Positions 7,049-16,053 of a stretch of DNA of 64,000 nucleotides are shown here, one piece after another. The notes below the pieces were generated by a model. The model was not told the origin of the DNA, did not search any database, and saw only the letters and a list, made by a program, of their open reading frames with translations. The position numbers and the translations under genes were made by a program. This stretch comes from Saprospiraceae bacterium (lineage in GTDB: Bacteria; Bacteroidota; Bacteroidia; Chitinophagales; Saprospiraceae): contig JAEUUP010000030.1 of NCBI GenBank assembly GCA_016787525.1, positions 1-64,000 of the forward strand, written 5' to 3'. Every line of letters starts with the position of its first letter. Position 1 is the first letter of the stretch.

Positions 7049-10000
7049 ATGACATCGCACTCTAGACAAGTGTTCTCTACACCTACACCCAACCGTTGGT
7101 ATAAGGTAAAATGGGTCGCTTATAGCCTTATTAGTCTCACACTCATTGGATTTTTATGCTGGATTTTTACTTATACCAACAACTATAAACCCAATTTACC
7201 TCACAATTTCACCAAAATTGATGGTTCATTATCTCTTTTTGCCAAAGACACCACCATCAGTTGGGCAGAAAATGCCGTATCGCCTTGCTGCCAAGCAGAC
7301 AAACCGACCTGTTTTGCTCCCCTCACTAATAGTGCATCTGTTCCATTGAATGAGCAAATAAGAGCGGGCTTTTTCGTCAATTGGGACCCTCAAAGTTATT
7401 ATACGCTGTTGCACAATATTGATAAACTAAATATGGTTCTACCAGAATGGCTGTTCCTTAGCGAAGCCGATACTGTAGTATTCCGACCCAATGAGCGCGC
7501 ATTCAAACTGTTTAAAGAACACCCCTCAGTAGCCATAGTGCCGATGCTGTCCAATTTCTGGCAAGACCAATGGCATACCAATAACCTTGAACGCATTTTT
7601 TCGGACAAAAACAAAGCCCATATTTTCATCGAAAGTCTCGTTCACACCTTAAAACACTATGGTTTTAAAGGTGTAAACATTGACTTTGAGGCACTTCCGC
7701 CACAACGTATCCCACAATTCTATGAATTTATGACCGATCTACACAACCGCCTCAATCAAAACGGGCTATTGGTTTCACAGTCGGTTGTACCCCTCAATCG
7801 TCAATATGATCTGGCTAAATTAGCTCCAGTCAACGATTTAATGTTCATCATGGCTTACAACCAACACTACCAAACAGGAAAAGCAGGGTCAATTGCCGAC
7901 CAAAAGTGGGTTGAGGACATCATGGATACTGTTACTAAAACTGTCCCAACAGAAAAACTCGTGTTGTGCATTGCCAGTTATGGTTTAGATTGGGGCAAAA
8001 AAGGAACAGATGCACAATCTGTCACCTATCGCGGAGCTTTGTCAATGGCAAATGAAGCATCTGCTAAAATTGATTTCAACAATACAACCTATAATTTAGA
8101 ATTCACATACACAGATGACGACCATGTGCCACATAAAGTTTTTTTTGTGGATGCTGCGACCAATTTTAACCAAATACGTGCAGCCAACAATGTCAACTGG
8201 CGCGGCGTTGCTTTGTGGCGTTTGGGCGCAGAAGACCCGCGTCTGTGGCAATTCTACAACAAAGATTTGAGTACCAAAGGTTTAGAAAATGGGAGCTTTG
8301 ATGTTCATTCTCTTAAATCCACTATCATAGGTGAAGATGTGGACTATGTAGGTTCTGGAGAAGTCATTGACATTTTGACCGTTCCTACTGAGGGGGCCGT
8401 TCGTTTTGAGTATGATAAAAATTATTACCTCATTTCTGAGGAACATTATGACAAATTACCATCGTCCTATGTGGCTCAAAAGTTTGGCAAAGTAGCGGAT
8501 AAAAAATTAGTTCTCACTTTTGACGATGGCCCCGATGACAAATACACAGGACGCGTTTTGGATATTTTGAAAAAAGAAAAAACGCCTGCTACTTTTTTTG
8601 TCATAGGCTCAAATATCGAAAAGCACCCCGATTTGGTCAAACGCATCTTCAATGAAGGGCATGAAATCGGCAATCATACGTTTTCACATCCCAAACTCGA
8701 TAGTATTGCCTCTTGGCGTGCTGAGTGGGAGTTGATAAAAACTCGCCGTTCGATTGAGGCTTTGACAAGCCACTCGACTATCCTTTTCAGACCACCTTAT
8801 AACCAATATCAAGAGCCTGAAAATTTGTCTCAATTGAGTGCGATGTTGCTGGCTCGCAAGCATAACTATTTGACAGTCAATGAAAGTATAGATGCTCAGG
8901 ACTGGAAACAAAACTCTACAGTGGACAGTCTGATTGAGCGCATCGAAAGAGGTATCGCCATGGATTACGGTCATATCATTCTGTTGCATGACGCAGGCGG
9001 CAATCGCGAGATCACTGTTGAAGCCTTGCCTCAAATCATCAAACATTTCAGAAACCAAGGTTATACATTCACCACCATTGCAGATTTGATTGGTAAACCC
9101 AAAAGCACTTTGATGCCCTTGCTTCAGACCGACCAAACGCTGTTGGTTGGTATCAATCACTTTATCAACTCCTTTGCAAATATTATTGGCAAATTACTCT
9201 ATTGGGTTTTCTATCTGGCCATTGGCTTCTCTATTTTCAGGTCTATTTTTATACTATTTTTTGCATTTTTACAAAGAATAAAACAAAAAAAAGAACCTTA
9301 CGAAGCATTTACGCCCCCCCTCAGTATCATCGTGCCAGCTTACAACGAGGAGCTAAATGCTGTGTCAACCGTGATGAGCCTTTTGCAGCAAAACTATGTG
9401 GACTACGAAATTGTCTTCGTGGACGATGGCTCGAAAGATGAAACTTATCAACGTGTCAAAAAAGCATTTAGTGGACATCCGAAAGTACAAGTTTTGACCA
9501 AACCAAATGGCGGCAAAGCATCCGCACTGAATTTCGGTCTGCTCAAATGCCGTTATAATTTTGTAGTTTGCATTGATGCCGACACCCAACTCGACTCCAA
9601 CGCCTTGCGCGAAATTGCCAAACCATTCAAAGACCCCTCAGTAGGAGCGGTTGCAGGTAATGTGCGTGTGGGCAATACACTCAATTGGCTGACAAAATGG
9701 CAAAGTATCGAATACACAACAGCTCAAAATTTTGACCGAATGGCGTTTGCCTATCTCAATTGTATCACGGTTGTGCCAGGTGCGATTGGTGCATTCCGTC
9801 GCAAAGCTATTGTGGACGAACGCTTTGTAAATGTCTCAGAAAACGATTTTGGACCTCTTTGCAATTTCAAAAGTGAAAAAACGTATGTCGGCAAATACGA
9901 AACCGATACACTGGCAGAAGACTGCGACTTGACCATTCAAATCTTGAAAAAAGGGTATAAAATCGCTCAGAACAACAATGCTATAGCCATAACAGAGTCT

Positions 10001-10603
10001 CCTGAAACCATCAAACAGTTCTTGAAACAACGTTTTCGTTGGACATTTGGTGTTTTGCAAACTTTTTGGAAAAACAGAGATGCCCTTTTCAATACTAAAT
10101 ATAAAGGTTTGGGTTGGGTTGCCTTGCCCAATATGCTTATTTTTCAGTTCATTTTGCCAATTTTTGCACCTATTGCCGACTTGATTTTGATTTATAGTCT
10201 TATCAATTGGATGATTGCAGACCCAATTGCCGTTGGTGATGTGACTATTTGGGAAGAATATCACGCTTTTATTCTTTATGGCATTTTTATGTTTTTCGAT
10301 TTACTGTGTGCTGGAGTAGCCCTCCGATACGAAAAAATGCCCTTGCGCAATATTTGGATGGTCATTCCACAGCGATTTGTTTATAGAGCTTTGATGTATT
10401 CTGTTCTCTATCAATCATATACAAAAGCCTTGAAAGGTGAAATGCAAAGTTGGGGTATATTGAAGCGAACAGGAAGTATGGGACAAATTGCTGTCAATTT
10501 GCCTCAAACGGTATCTTCCACTGAGTCTTTTGTCCCCCCCTCAGTATCTTTGCCTCCAAAACCTATCATACACAATCGGCCGAAAGAGGTTTGGTCTAGT
10601 TGA
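7049..10603 (+). CDS. GH18 / NodB-type deacetylase / GT2 synthase fusion
   Basis: A membrane protein of 1,184 residues with three enzyme modules. After one membrane helix (about 20-43) comes a GH18-like hydrolase domain whose GVNIDFE motif near residue 210 carries the expected catalytic Glu. A polysaccharide deacetylase domain follows, with TFDDGP (~490), HTFSH (~543) and RPPY (~582), the metal and catalytic motifs of the NodB fold. After more helices (~714-742) there is a family 2 glycosyltransferase with SIIVPAYNEE (~758), DADTQLD (~845), EDCDL (~957) and QRFRW (~993), as in processive chitin/PNAG/hyaluronan synthases, then C-terminal helices. Known family roles suggest synthesis, de-N-acetylation and trimming of a GlcNAc-type polymer by one polypeptide. 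The frame is open back to an ATG at 6971, but those 26 residues look non-protein-like, so 7049 is preferred. Five motif copies fall in the gene. Confidence 0.85.
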   Translation: MTSHSRQVFSTPTPNRWYKVKWVAYSLISLTLIGFLCWIFTYTNNYKPNLPHNFTKIDGSLSLFAKDTTISWAENAVSPCCQADKPTCFAPLTNSASVPLNEQIRAGFFVNWDPQSYYTLLHNIDKLNMVLPEWLFLSEADTVVFRPNERAFKLFKEHPSVAIVPMLSNFWQDQWHTNNLERIFSDKNKAHIFIESLVHTLKHYGFKGVNIDFEALPPQRIPQFYEFMTDLHNRLNQNGLLVSQSVVPLNRQYDLAKLAPVNDLMFIMAYNQHYQTGKAGSIADQKWVEDIMDTVTKTVPTEKLVLCIASYGLDWGKKGTDAQSVTYRGALSMANEASAKIDFNNTTYNLEFTYTDDDHVPHKVFFVDAATNFNQIRAANNVNWRGVALWRLGAEDPRLWQFYNKDLSTKGLENGSFDVHSLKSTIIGEDVDYVGSGEVIDILTVPTEGAVRFEYDKNYYLISEEHYDKLPSSYVAQKFGKVADKKLVLTFDDGPDDKYTGRVLDILKKEKTPATFFVIGSNIEKHPDLVKRIFNEGHEIGNHTFSHPKLDSIASWRAEWELIKTRRSIEALTSHSTILFRPPYNQYQEPENLSQLSAMLLARKHNYLTVNESIDAQDWKQNSTVDSLIERIERGIAMDYGHIILLHDAGGNREITVEALPQIIKHFRNQGYTFTTIADLIGKPKSTLMPLLQTDQTLLVGINHFINSFANIIGKLLYWVFYLAIGFSIFRSIFILFFAFLQRIKQKKEPYEAFTPPLSIIVPAYNEELNAVSTVMSLLQQNYVDYEIVFVDDGSKDETYQRVKKAFSGHPKVQVLTKPNGGKASALNFGLLKCRYNFVVCIDADTQLDSNALREIAKPFKDPSVGAVAGNVRVGNTLNWLTKWQSIEYTTAQNFDRMAFAYLNCITVVPGAIGAFRRKAIVDERFVNVSENDFGPLCNFKSEKTYVGKYETDTLAEDCDLTIQILKKGYKIAQNNNAIAITESPETIKQFLKQRFRWTFGVLQTFWKNRDALFNTKYKGLGWVALPNMLIFQFILPIFAPIADLILIYSLINWMIADPIAVGDVTIWEEYHAFILYGIFMFFDLLCAGVALRYEKMPLRNIWMVIPQRFVYRALMYSVLYQSYTKALKGEMQSWGILKRTGSMGQIAVNLPQTVSSTESFVPPSVSLPPKPIIHNRPKEVWSS

Positions 10604-10640
10604 CCGTTAATTGGTCTAAATCGAGTAATCATGTTTTTTA

Positions 10641-10822
10641 ACTTAACGTAAGATTTACACGTGCGAATGATGGTTGTTTTCTACAAATATGTGATACCTA
10701 TCGGCATCATTCTATGCATAAACGATGCTGTTAAGCATCGCATATTTGTAGAAAAGATAGAAAGAAACAGCTAAACGCCCTCAGAGAGGTCGTACGTTTA
10801 AATCTCCGAACTCACGTTAAGT
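10641..10822. repeat. nested inverted repeats in the 10604-10963 gap
   Basis: ACTTAACGT (10641-10649) and ACGTTAAGT (10814-10822) form outer arms, TTTTCTACAAATATG (10677-10691) and its exact complement (10741-10755) form inner arms, and CGATGC/GCATCG (10723-10740) form a central hairpin. The three nested symmetries make a cruciform-like element of 182 bases, comparable in size to the one at 5708-5884 but unrelated in sequence. The rest of the 360-base gap shows no gene. Confidence 0.55.
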
Positions 10823-10963
10823 AAAAATGACTTCGCTCCAGAGATTTTCTTTGTCATCGAAGGCTGCGAAATCCATAATATATTGATTATCAACTTACAA
10901 TAACTCTATTTAATACTCTGACAACCCACAATCATTTATTCACCTTATAATAACAATCTAACG

Positions 10964-13378
10964 ATGAACAAACGTATTACTTTGCATTTATCTATTGTTG
11001 TATCTTTTTTAATCTTTTTCATACTCCCCCTCAGTAGCCAAACGCCAACGGCGAGTATTGCGATATGGAAAGACAACAAAAAAGCAGCTTATAGCATCAT
11101 TCACGATGATTATAGCAACTATGTGACAGGTATTTTTCAACATGCCGACCCAATCGCTACGGCAAGGGGCATTAAATTGTGTTTCGGAGCTATCACCAAT
11201 TTCTGTGGCGCAACGGAATGGGCTAATGCACGCACCATGATTGCACACGGTCATGAATGTGTCAATCACTCACACAACCACAAATGCGGTGGTAGTGCAA
11301 GTGAATGCACAGGGTTGACGACTTATGGCACTGCGGATTTTGCAACTGAATTGGGTACTTCTACACAATTGATTCAGTCTAATACAGGTGTAAAACCGCG
11401 TTTTTTTATCCACCCCTACGATGCTGGAACAACAAATGTGTTGAACTATCTATCGAGTCTGGGGTATTTGGGCACACGTTTGGGCACACGCGAAGCAATA
11501 AATCCTGCATCTTTTAACAACTATATGCGCTTAAACTACCATGTCTATTCACCGACAACGCCAATTGCTTCTCTCAATCAGGTTGTGGATCAAGCCATTG
11601 CAAATGGTGGCTATGCCATAAGGGAATTTCACGGTATTGACGATGGCTCATGGGCTGCAATGACTGTTCCCAACTACACCAACCATTTGAATTATGTGAA
11701 AACGCAGATGGACAATGGTAATTTGTGGTCAGCCACCACAACTGAAGCCATCACTTACAAAATGCAGCGCGATGCCTATCAACCTATCGTCTCTTATAAT
11801 GCAACAAATAGTGCAATTAGTGTTTCTTTCTCTGCATCAACTGCTGTTGATCCATCTTTATTTACAACACCTATTACGCTGAATATCAATCTTAATGGCA
11901 TTTTAAAAAATTACAATGCCACCCAAAACGGTACAGCAATCACTTCAACAAAAGTTGGCAACACCATCAGCGTCAATGTATATCCACACAAAGGTACAGT
12001 TGTGTTGAATTGTACCGATTGCATAACAAACACACCGCCAAGTGATGTTACCCAACTCTCTGCAACACCTCAAACCAATGCTGTATTGGTGAGTTGGAGC
12101 AATCCAACGACAAACTTCAACAATGTTTTGGTTGTCGCAAAAGAAGGAAGCGGATTTACAACCAAACCCACAGCCATTTCATACACCGCAAATGCCAACT
12201 TTACGGGTAGCGCATCCAGTTTTGAAGGAGGCAAAGTAGTCTACCAAGGTACAGGCTCGAGCGTTCAAGTGACAGGATTGACAGCGGGGCGCACTTACTA
12301 TTTTGCGGCTTATGTGCTTGCAAGCTCGACTTGGTCCACTGGCAGTCAAATTTCGGCAGTACCAACAGGTTCAACAGGCGGCAACACCACTTATTGTTTG
12401 CAAGCATCTTACTACAACAATACCAATCTAACAGGTACGCCTGTAGCCGTACGTTATGAAACTACAATCAACTATGATTGGGGAACAAACGCACCTAGTG
12501 TCGCTGGAGTCAATGCAGATAACTTTTCCATCCGCTGGAAAGGCAATTTTACAGTAACAAAAACAGGTTACTATGCTTTCACGACGCGTGCCGACGATGG
12601 TGTAAAACTTTGGGTGAACAATAGTCTATTGATAAACCGCTGGAGCGACCAATCGGCTACCAGTTATACAGGCTATATTTATTTACTTGCTGGAGCGAAA
12701 TATCCCATTCAAATGGATTACTACGAGCGTGGTGGCTATGCTTCTGCCAAATTATCGTGGGGTCTGTTAGGACAAACAAGTCAAGTGATGGCATTCTCAA
12801 GTAATTGTGTCACTAACAATTTAGCAAGTGCAGAGGCTGTGTCACTCGATGGCAGACTCGAAAACGGTAAAGCCAATTTGCAATGGATTGCTAATGCCAA
12901 TCAGGACATAGATTATTATCAAGTTGAAAAAATGAACGAACAAGGTGAGTTTTTACCAATTGGCATCGTCAATGATGTCAACTCACAAAATCGAGACACC
13001 CATTTATACTCTTTCAAAGACGAAAAACTTGTTGAAGGGGACAACACATATCGCATACAAACTTATTTCGTCGGCAATATACCCCCTCAGTATAGCAATC
13101 ATTTGATAATGAATTATGTAAAAGCGGGTCAATACGCTATGTATCCGAACCCCACGTCCGATATGATTCACATTGATTTATCTTCCGACCTAGGTAAAAG
13201 TGGTCGTATCCGAATTTTCTCCCTTTTGGGTCAAGAAATCTATCAAGAAACCATCCGACAAATCAACAATAAAATACAAACTGTGTATGTAGATAAGTTT
13301 GAGACGGGGCAATACCTCATCAGGATAGAAATTGATAATAAAAAAGCACAATCACAAAAGTTGATTATCAATCATTAA
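10964..13378 (+). CDS. secreted deacetylase-like protein with FN3, PA14 and T9SS type A domains
   Basis: The product has 804 residues. After a signal peptide (to about residue 28) there is a polysaccharide-deacetylase-like domain: YSIIHDDYSNY (~46-56) supplies an Asp pair and HECVNHSHNH (~96-105) the histidines of a metal site, in place of the canonical TFDDG/HTxxH. An FN3 domain (~365-455, PPSDVTQLSATPQTNAVLVS) and a PA14 domain (~480-620, YYNNTNLTG ... ADDGVKLWVNN ... LLINRWSD) probably bind glycans. The end (YPNPTSDMIHIDL ... GQYLIRIEI) is a T9SS type A sorting domain. It lies 360 bases after another deacetylase fused to a synthase, suggesting a shared exopolysaccharide function. Motif copies lie at 11027 (signal peptide) and 13083. 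Confidence 0.82.
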   Translation: MNKRITLHLSIVVSFLIFFILPLSSQTPTASIAIWKDNKKAAYSIIHDDYSNYVTGIFQHADPIATARGIKLCFGAITNFCGATEWANARTMIAHGHECVNHSHNHKCGGSASECTGLTTYGTADFATELGTSTQLIQSNTGVKPRFFIHPYDAGTTNVLNYLSSLGYLGTRLGTREAINPASFNNYMRLNYHVYSPTTPIASLNQVVDQAIANGGYAIREFHGIDDGSWAAMTVPNYTNHLNYVKTQMDNGNLWSATTTEAITYKMQRDAYQPIVSYNATNSAISVSFSASTAVDPSLFTTPITLNINLNGILKNYNATQNGTAITSTKVGNTISVNVYPHKGTVVLNCTDCITNTPPSDVTQLSATPQTNAVLVSWSNPTTNFNNVLVVAKEGSGFTTKPTAISYTANANFTGSASSFEGGKVVYQGTGSSVQVTGLTAGRTYYFAAYVLASSTWSTGSQISAVPTGSTGGNTTYCLQASYYNNTNLTGTPVAVRYETTINYDWGTNAPSVAGVNADNFSIRWKGNFTVTKTGYYAFTTRADDGVKLWVNNSLLINRWSDQSATSYTGYIYLLAGAKYPIQMDYYERGGYASAKLSWGLLGQTSQVMAFSSNCVTNNLASAEAVSLDGRLENGKANLQWIANANQDIDYYQVEKMNEQGEFLPIGIVNDVNSQNRDTHLYSFKDEKLVEGDNTYRIQTYFVGNIPPQYSNHLIMNYVKAGQYAMYPNPTSDMIHIDLSSDLGKSGRIRIFSLLGQEIYQETIRQINNKIQTVYVDKFETGQYLIRIEIDNKKAQSQKLIINH

Positions 13379-13433
13379 CGAATCATGATTTCCGCGCTTC
13401 GCGCGAAAAGCGTGCAAAAAAGGGTTCTTAAAT

Positions 13434-13484
13434 GGAGCGAAAGCAAATTTTGAGGCAAAAAGCCTCAAAATTTGCTTTCGCTCC
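13434..13484. repeat. GGAGCGA-tipped palindrome, copy 3
   Basis: Arms of 23 bases (13434-13456 and 13462-13484) are perfect complements around AAAAA, with tips GGAGCGAAAG and CTTTCGCTCC. GCGTGCAAAAAA at 13410 precedes it, matching the flanks of copies 1 and 2. It lies between convergent genes. Apart from this and the terminator at 13664, the 340-base gap 13379-13718 holds nothing I recognise. Confidence 0.85.
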
Positions 13485-13663
13485 AAAAATATATTTCAAA
13501 GCACGCTTTCAGCCTGTAATGGTGTAGTTTGTTTTTATCACTTTACTAAATAGAAAATAAACTTCTTGAGAAAAATCTTTCAGCTAAAACAGCTAAAAAA
13601 AGAATAGAACATCCTATAATCGGCAACAGTTGAAGAAGTAATAGTTTAAAAACTGAATAATTG

Positions 13664-13698
13664 AAAGCCTTTGGTTGCAACACGACCAAAGGCTTTTT
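13664..13698 (-). terminator. terminator of the M23 peptidase gene
   Basis: AAAGCCTTTGGT and ACCAAAGGCTTT pair perfectly over a nine-base loop, with A/T runs on both sides. It lies 20 bases after the stop of the minus-strand gene and may serve both directions. Confidence 0.75.
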
Positions 13699-13718
13699 GA
13701 CTTCAAGCAATAATACTA

Positions 13719-14693
13719 TTAATCGAATGAATTATTTTCGGCTGTCGCAGCTTGAACCAAAGCAGCATATTCAGAAGGTGTTAGACCATCTAAACAATAA
13801 GGCAAGGGGTTTACAACTTGTCCATTGAGGTGAACTTCATAGTGACAATGTGGTCCTGTTGCTGCACCAGAAGAGCCTATCAAACCTATTCGTTGCCCTC
13901 TTTTTACTTGTTGTCCAACATGAACATCAATTTTTGACATATGTCCATAAAGAGTCTGATAGCCGTAGCCATGCCTAATAATGACACAATTGCCGTAACC
14001 GCCATCCCGCCCTGCTTGTACAACTTCTCCATCTCCTGTAGCTTGAATAGCTGTTCCAGAATCGGCAGAAAAATCTATGCCTTTATGAAATTTCCGCACC
14101 TTATAAATAGGATGAATACGAATACCAAAACCAGATAAAATCCCTAAACTTTCGTGCAACTTATCTTCTCGCACAGGTTTGATATTTGGGATAGATTTTA
14201 ACATATTTTCTTTTTCTTTCACCAAATTGGCTATGGTATCCAACGATTTAGATTGCATAGCGATTTGTCTAGAAAGTCTTTCGATTCGGTCTTGAGTTTC
14301 AACTATCGTTTGTGAGGTAGCAAATTGTGCTAAATTGGCATACTTGTCATGACCACCAGTGCCGCTCATCCACACAGACTCATCAATTGGATTCATATTA
14401 AACATACGTCTGTAAACACCATTAGACCGATTGTGAAGACTGGTCACGGCCTTATCCATAGTTCCAACGTGCTTTTGCAAAGCATCATACTTCAAAACAA
14501 GTTGTTCAATTTCCTTATTTTTAACCTGCACCTCAGCAGCAGGAAAAAGTTTTTGAAACAATGGAAAACAAAGCATTGAAGTCACTACAAATGCAGAAAA
14601 GAATCCGAAAGCTTTAATAGCTTTTTCCTTCCATGATATTTCTATTTTCTCAAATTGTAGCGTCTGTTTGTTATATATGTACTTTTCTCTCAT
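13719..14693 (-). CDS. M23 family metallopeptidase (murein DD-endopeptidase)
   Basis: A 324-residue membrane-anchored cell-wall hydrolase. A cytoplasmic start, MREKYIYNKQTLQFEKIEI, typical of this Bacteroidota group, is followed by one membrane helix (~33-52), a coiled-coil stretch (~55-150) and a LytM/M23 domain. Zinc ligands are visible as HKGID (~202-206) and HCHYEVH (~281-287), with YGHM and the GPHCH context complete, so it should be active against cross-linked peptides of murein. The frame is open to an ATG at 14750, but that codon lies inside the probable promoter at 14748-14755, so the start at 14693 is preferred. It is divergent from recF. Confidence 0.88.
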   Translation of the reverse strand: MREKYIYNKQTLQFEKIEISWKEKAIKAFGFFSAFVVTSMLCFPLFQKLFPAAEVQVKNKEIEQLVLKYDALQKHVGTMDKAVTSLHNRSNGVYRRMFNMNPIDESVWMSGTGGHDKYANLAQFATSQTIVETQDRIERLSRQIAMQSKSLDTIANLVKEKENMLKSIPNIKPVREDKLHESLGILSGFGIRIHPIYKVRKFHKGIDFSADSGTAIQATGDGEVVQAGRDGGYGNCVIIRHGYGYQTLYGHMSKIDVHVGQQVKRGQRIGLIGSSGAATGPHCHYEVHLNGQVVNPLPYCLDGLTPSEYAALVQAATAENNSFD

Positions 14694-14747
14694 GACTATT
14701 TCACTTTGATACTGTTCTCTATCACTTTTATCAATTTCAACTATTGG

Positions 14748-14778
14748 CAAAAATAATAAATTAGTTTAAAGCTATAAA
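14748..14778 (-). promoter_or_regulatory. promoter of the M23 peptidase gene
   Basis: Read on the minus strand, TTTA (14778-14775), a 19-base spacer and TATTTTTG (14755-14748) match TTTG-N19-TAnnTTTG with one change. The transcript would start near 14741, giving a ~48-base leader to the ATG at 14693. Confidence 0.5.
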
Positions 14779-14829
14779 AGACACGATGGTTTTTTTACAA
14801 ATAGTAGTAACTTACTCAGTCAGTCATAG

Positions 14830-14837
14830 TACTTTTG
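14830..14837 (+). promoter_or_regulatory. -7 box immediately before recF
   Basis: TACTTTTG fits the TAnnTTTG -7 consensus. It ends five bases before the ATG at 14843, so transcription would begin at or almost at the start codon, implying a leaderless mRNA. No good -33 TTTG is present at the usual distance, which lowers confidence. Confidence 0.4.
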
Positions 14838-14842
14838 CACCG

Positions 14843-15994
14843 ATGCACTTAGAAAAAATTATTTTGACCAATTTTAAAAACTATGCAAATCAGACACTTG
14901 TGTTTGATTTGCAGTTCAATGCATTTGTTGGTTTGAATGGTGTAGGAAAAACCAACTTGCTGGATGCTATCTACTATTTGTGCATGTGCAAAAGTTATTT
15001 TCTCTCCTCCGATTCGGATACCATACTGAGGGGGGCAGATTTTATGCGTTTAGAAGGGATATTTAAAAAAAATAGCAGCGAAGAGAAAATCGCTGCCAAA
15101 GTGCAACCTCGTAAAAAAAAAATTTTTGAACGCCATGATGTACCCTATTCAGCACTTTCAGAACATATTGGATTGATTCCCATAGTCATGATTGCACCTG
15201 ATGACACCGAACTGATTAAAGAAGGTAGTGAAGAAAGACGGCGTTTTTTGGATAATACACTGTCTCAATTAGACAAAAACTATTTAAATCATCTTATTTT
15301 CTACAATCGCGTTTTGGAACAACGCAATTCACTGCTAAAAAAATATGCCAATAATGAGGGAGGGCAAAGTCAGGAATTGGACAGTCTATTAGGTATTTAT
15401 GAAATTCAATTATTGCCTGCTGCACGTTATATTTTTCAGAAACGACACCAGTTTATACAAGAGTTTGAGCCTATTTTCAACGAAACTTATCAAAAAATAT
15501 CGGGTGCAAAAGAATCCGTAAAAATTGTTTTTGACTCACAACTCAATAGCATTTTAACAAAAAAAGAAGGTGTTGATACGTCTGAACTAAACCTATGGCT
15601 TGCAAGCAGAGCTAAAGATAAAATATTGCAACGCACTACATTCGGCATTCACCGCGACGATTTGGGTTTTGAAATGGGTGACAAATCTGTAAAAAAATTT
15701 GGCTCACAGGGGCAACTCAAGTCCTTTGTGATTGCGCTTAAATTAGCGCAGTACGAAATACTGAGGGGTAGCAAATTTGAACAACCAATACTTTTACTTG
15801 ATGATATTTTCGACAAATTAGACGAAGAACGTGTCAATAATTTATTACAACTTATCGTAAGTCAATCCTATGGTCAAGTTTTCATAACTGACACACATGA
15901 AGAAAGGATAAAAGCTATTTTTGAGACAACTTCAATACACTATAAATTATTTCAAGTCGCAAGTGGGCAAGTACAAGCTCTTACTCTTATCTGA
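14843..15994 (+). CDS. recF: DNA replication and repair protein RecF
   Basis: An SMC-like ATPase of 383 residues that binds gapped DNA and helps load RecA through RecOR. The start MHLEKIILTNFKNYANQTLVF is the canonical RecF N-terminus. Walker A GLNGVGKT lies near residue 31, the ABC signature region GSQGQLKSFVIALKLAQ near 288, and Walker B PILLLDDIFDKLD near 316-328. The frame is open upstream to 14786, but the extra 19 residues are not RecF-like and overlap the probable -7 box, so 14843 is the start. Neighbours (M23 peptidase, TonB operon) are unrelated; the dnaA-dnaN-recF order is not kept here. Two antisense motif copies (15024, 15759) both read as LRG, one next to the signature region. 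Confidence 0.95.
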   Translation: MHLEKIILTNFKNYANQTLVFDLQFNAFVGLNGVGKTNLLDAIYYLCMCKSYFLSSDSDTILRGADFMRLEGIFKKNSSEEKIAAKVQPRKKKIFERHDVPYSALSEHIGLIPIVMIAPDDTELIKEGSEERRRFLDNTLSQLDKNYLNHLIFYNRVLEQRNSLLKKYANNEGGQSQELDSLLGIYEIQLLPAARYIFQKRHQFIQEFEPIFNETYQKISGAKESVKIVFDSQLNSILTKKEGVDTSELNLWLASRAKDKILQRTTFGIHRDDLGFEMGDKSVKKFGSQGQLKSFVIALKLAQYEILRGSKFEQPILLLDDIFDKLDEERVNNLLQLIVSQSYGQVFITDTHEERIKAIFETTSIHYKLFQVASGQVQALTLI

Positions 15995-15997
15995 TAC

Positions 15998-16034
15998 AAA
16001 AAAAGTCTCAAGCCCGAAGGCAAGAGACTTTTTT
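15998..16034. terminator. bidirectional terminator between recF and tonB
   Basis: AAAAAAAGTCTC pairs with GAGACTTTTTT over a 14-base loop, with A and T runs that serve both strands. It begins four bases after the recF stop and ends 19 bases before the tonB stop. Confidence 0.8.
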
Positions 16035-16053
16035 ATGGAGACAATCATAAAGA

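Noticed and set aside
8684-9160. 158-codon antisense frame inside the fusion gene
   Set aside because: It lies opposite the deacetylase domain, which carries intact motifs; a frame of that length arises from codon bias.
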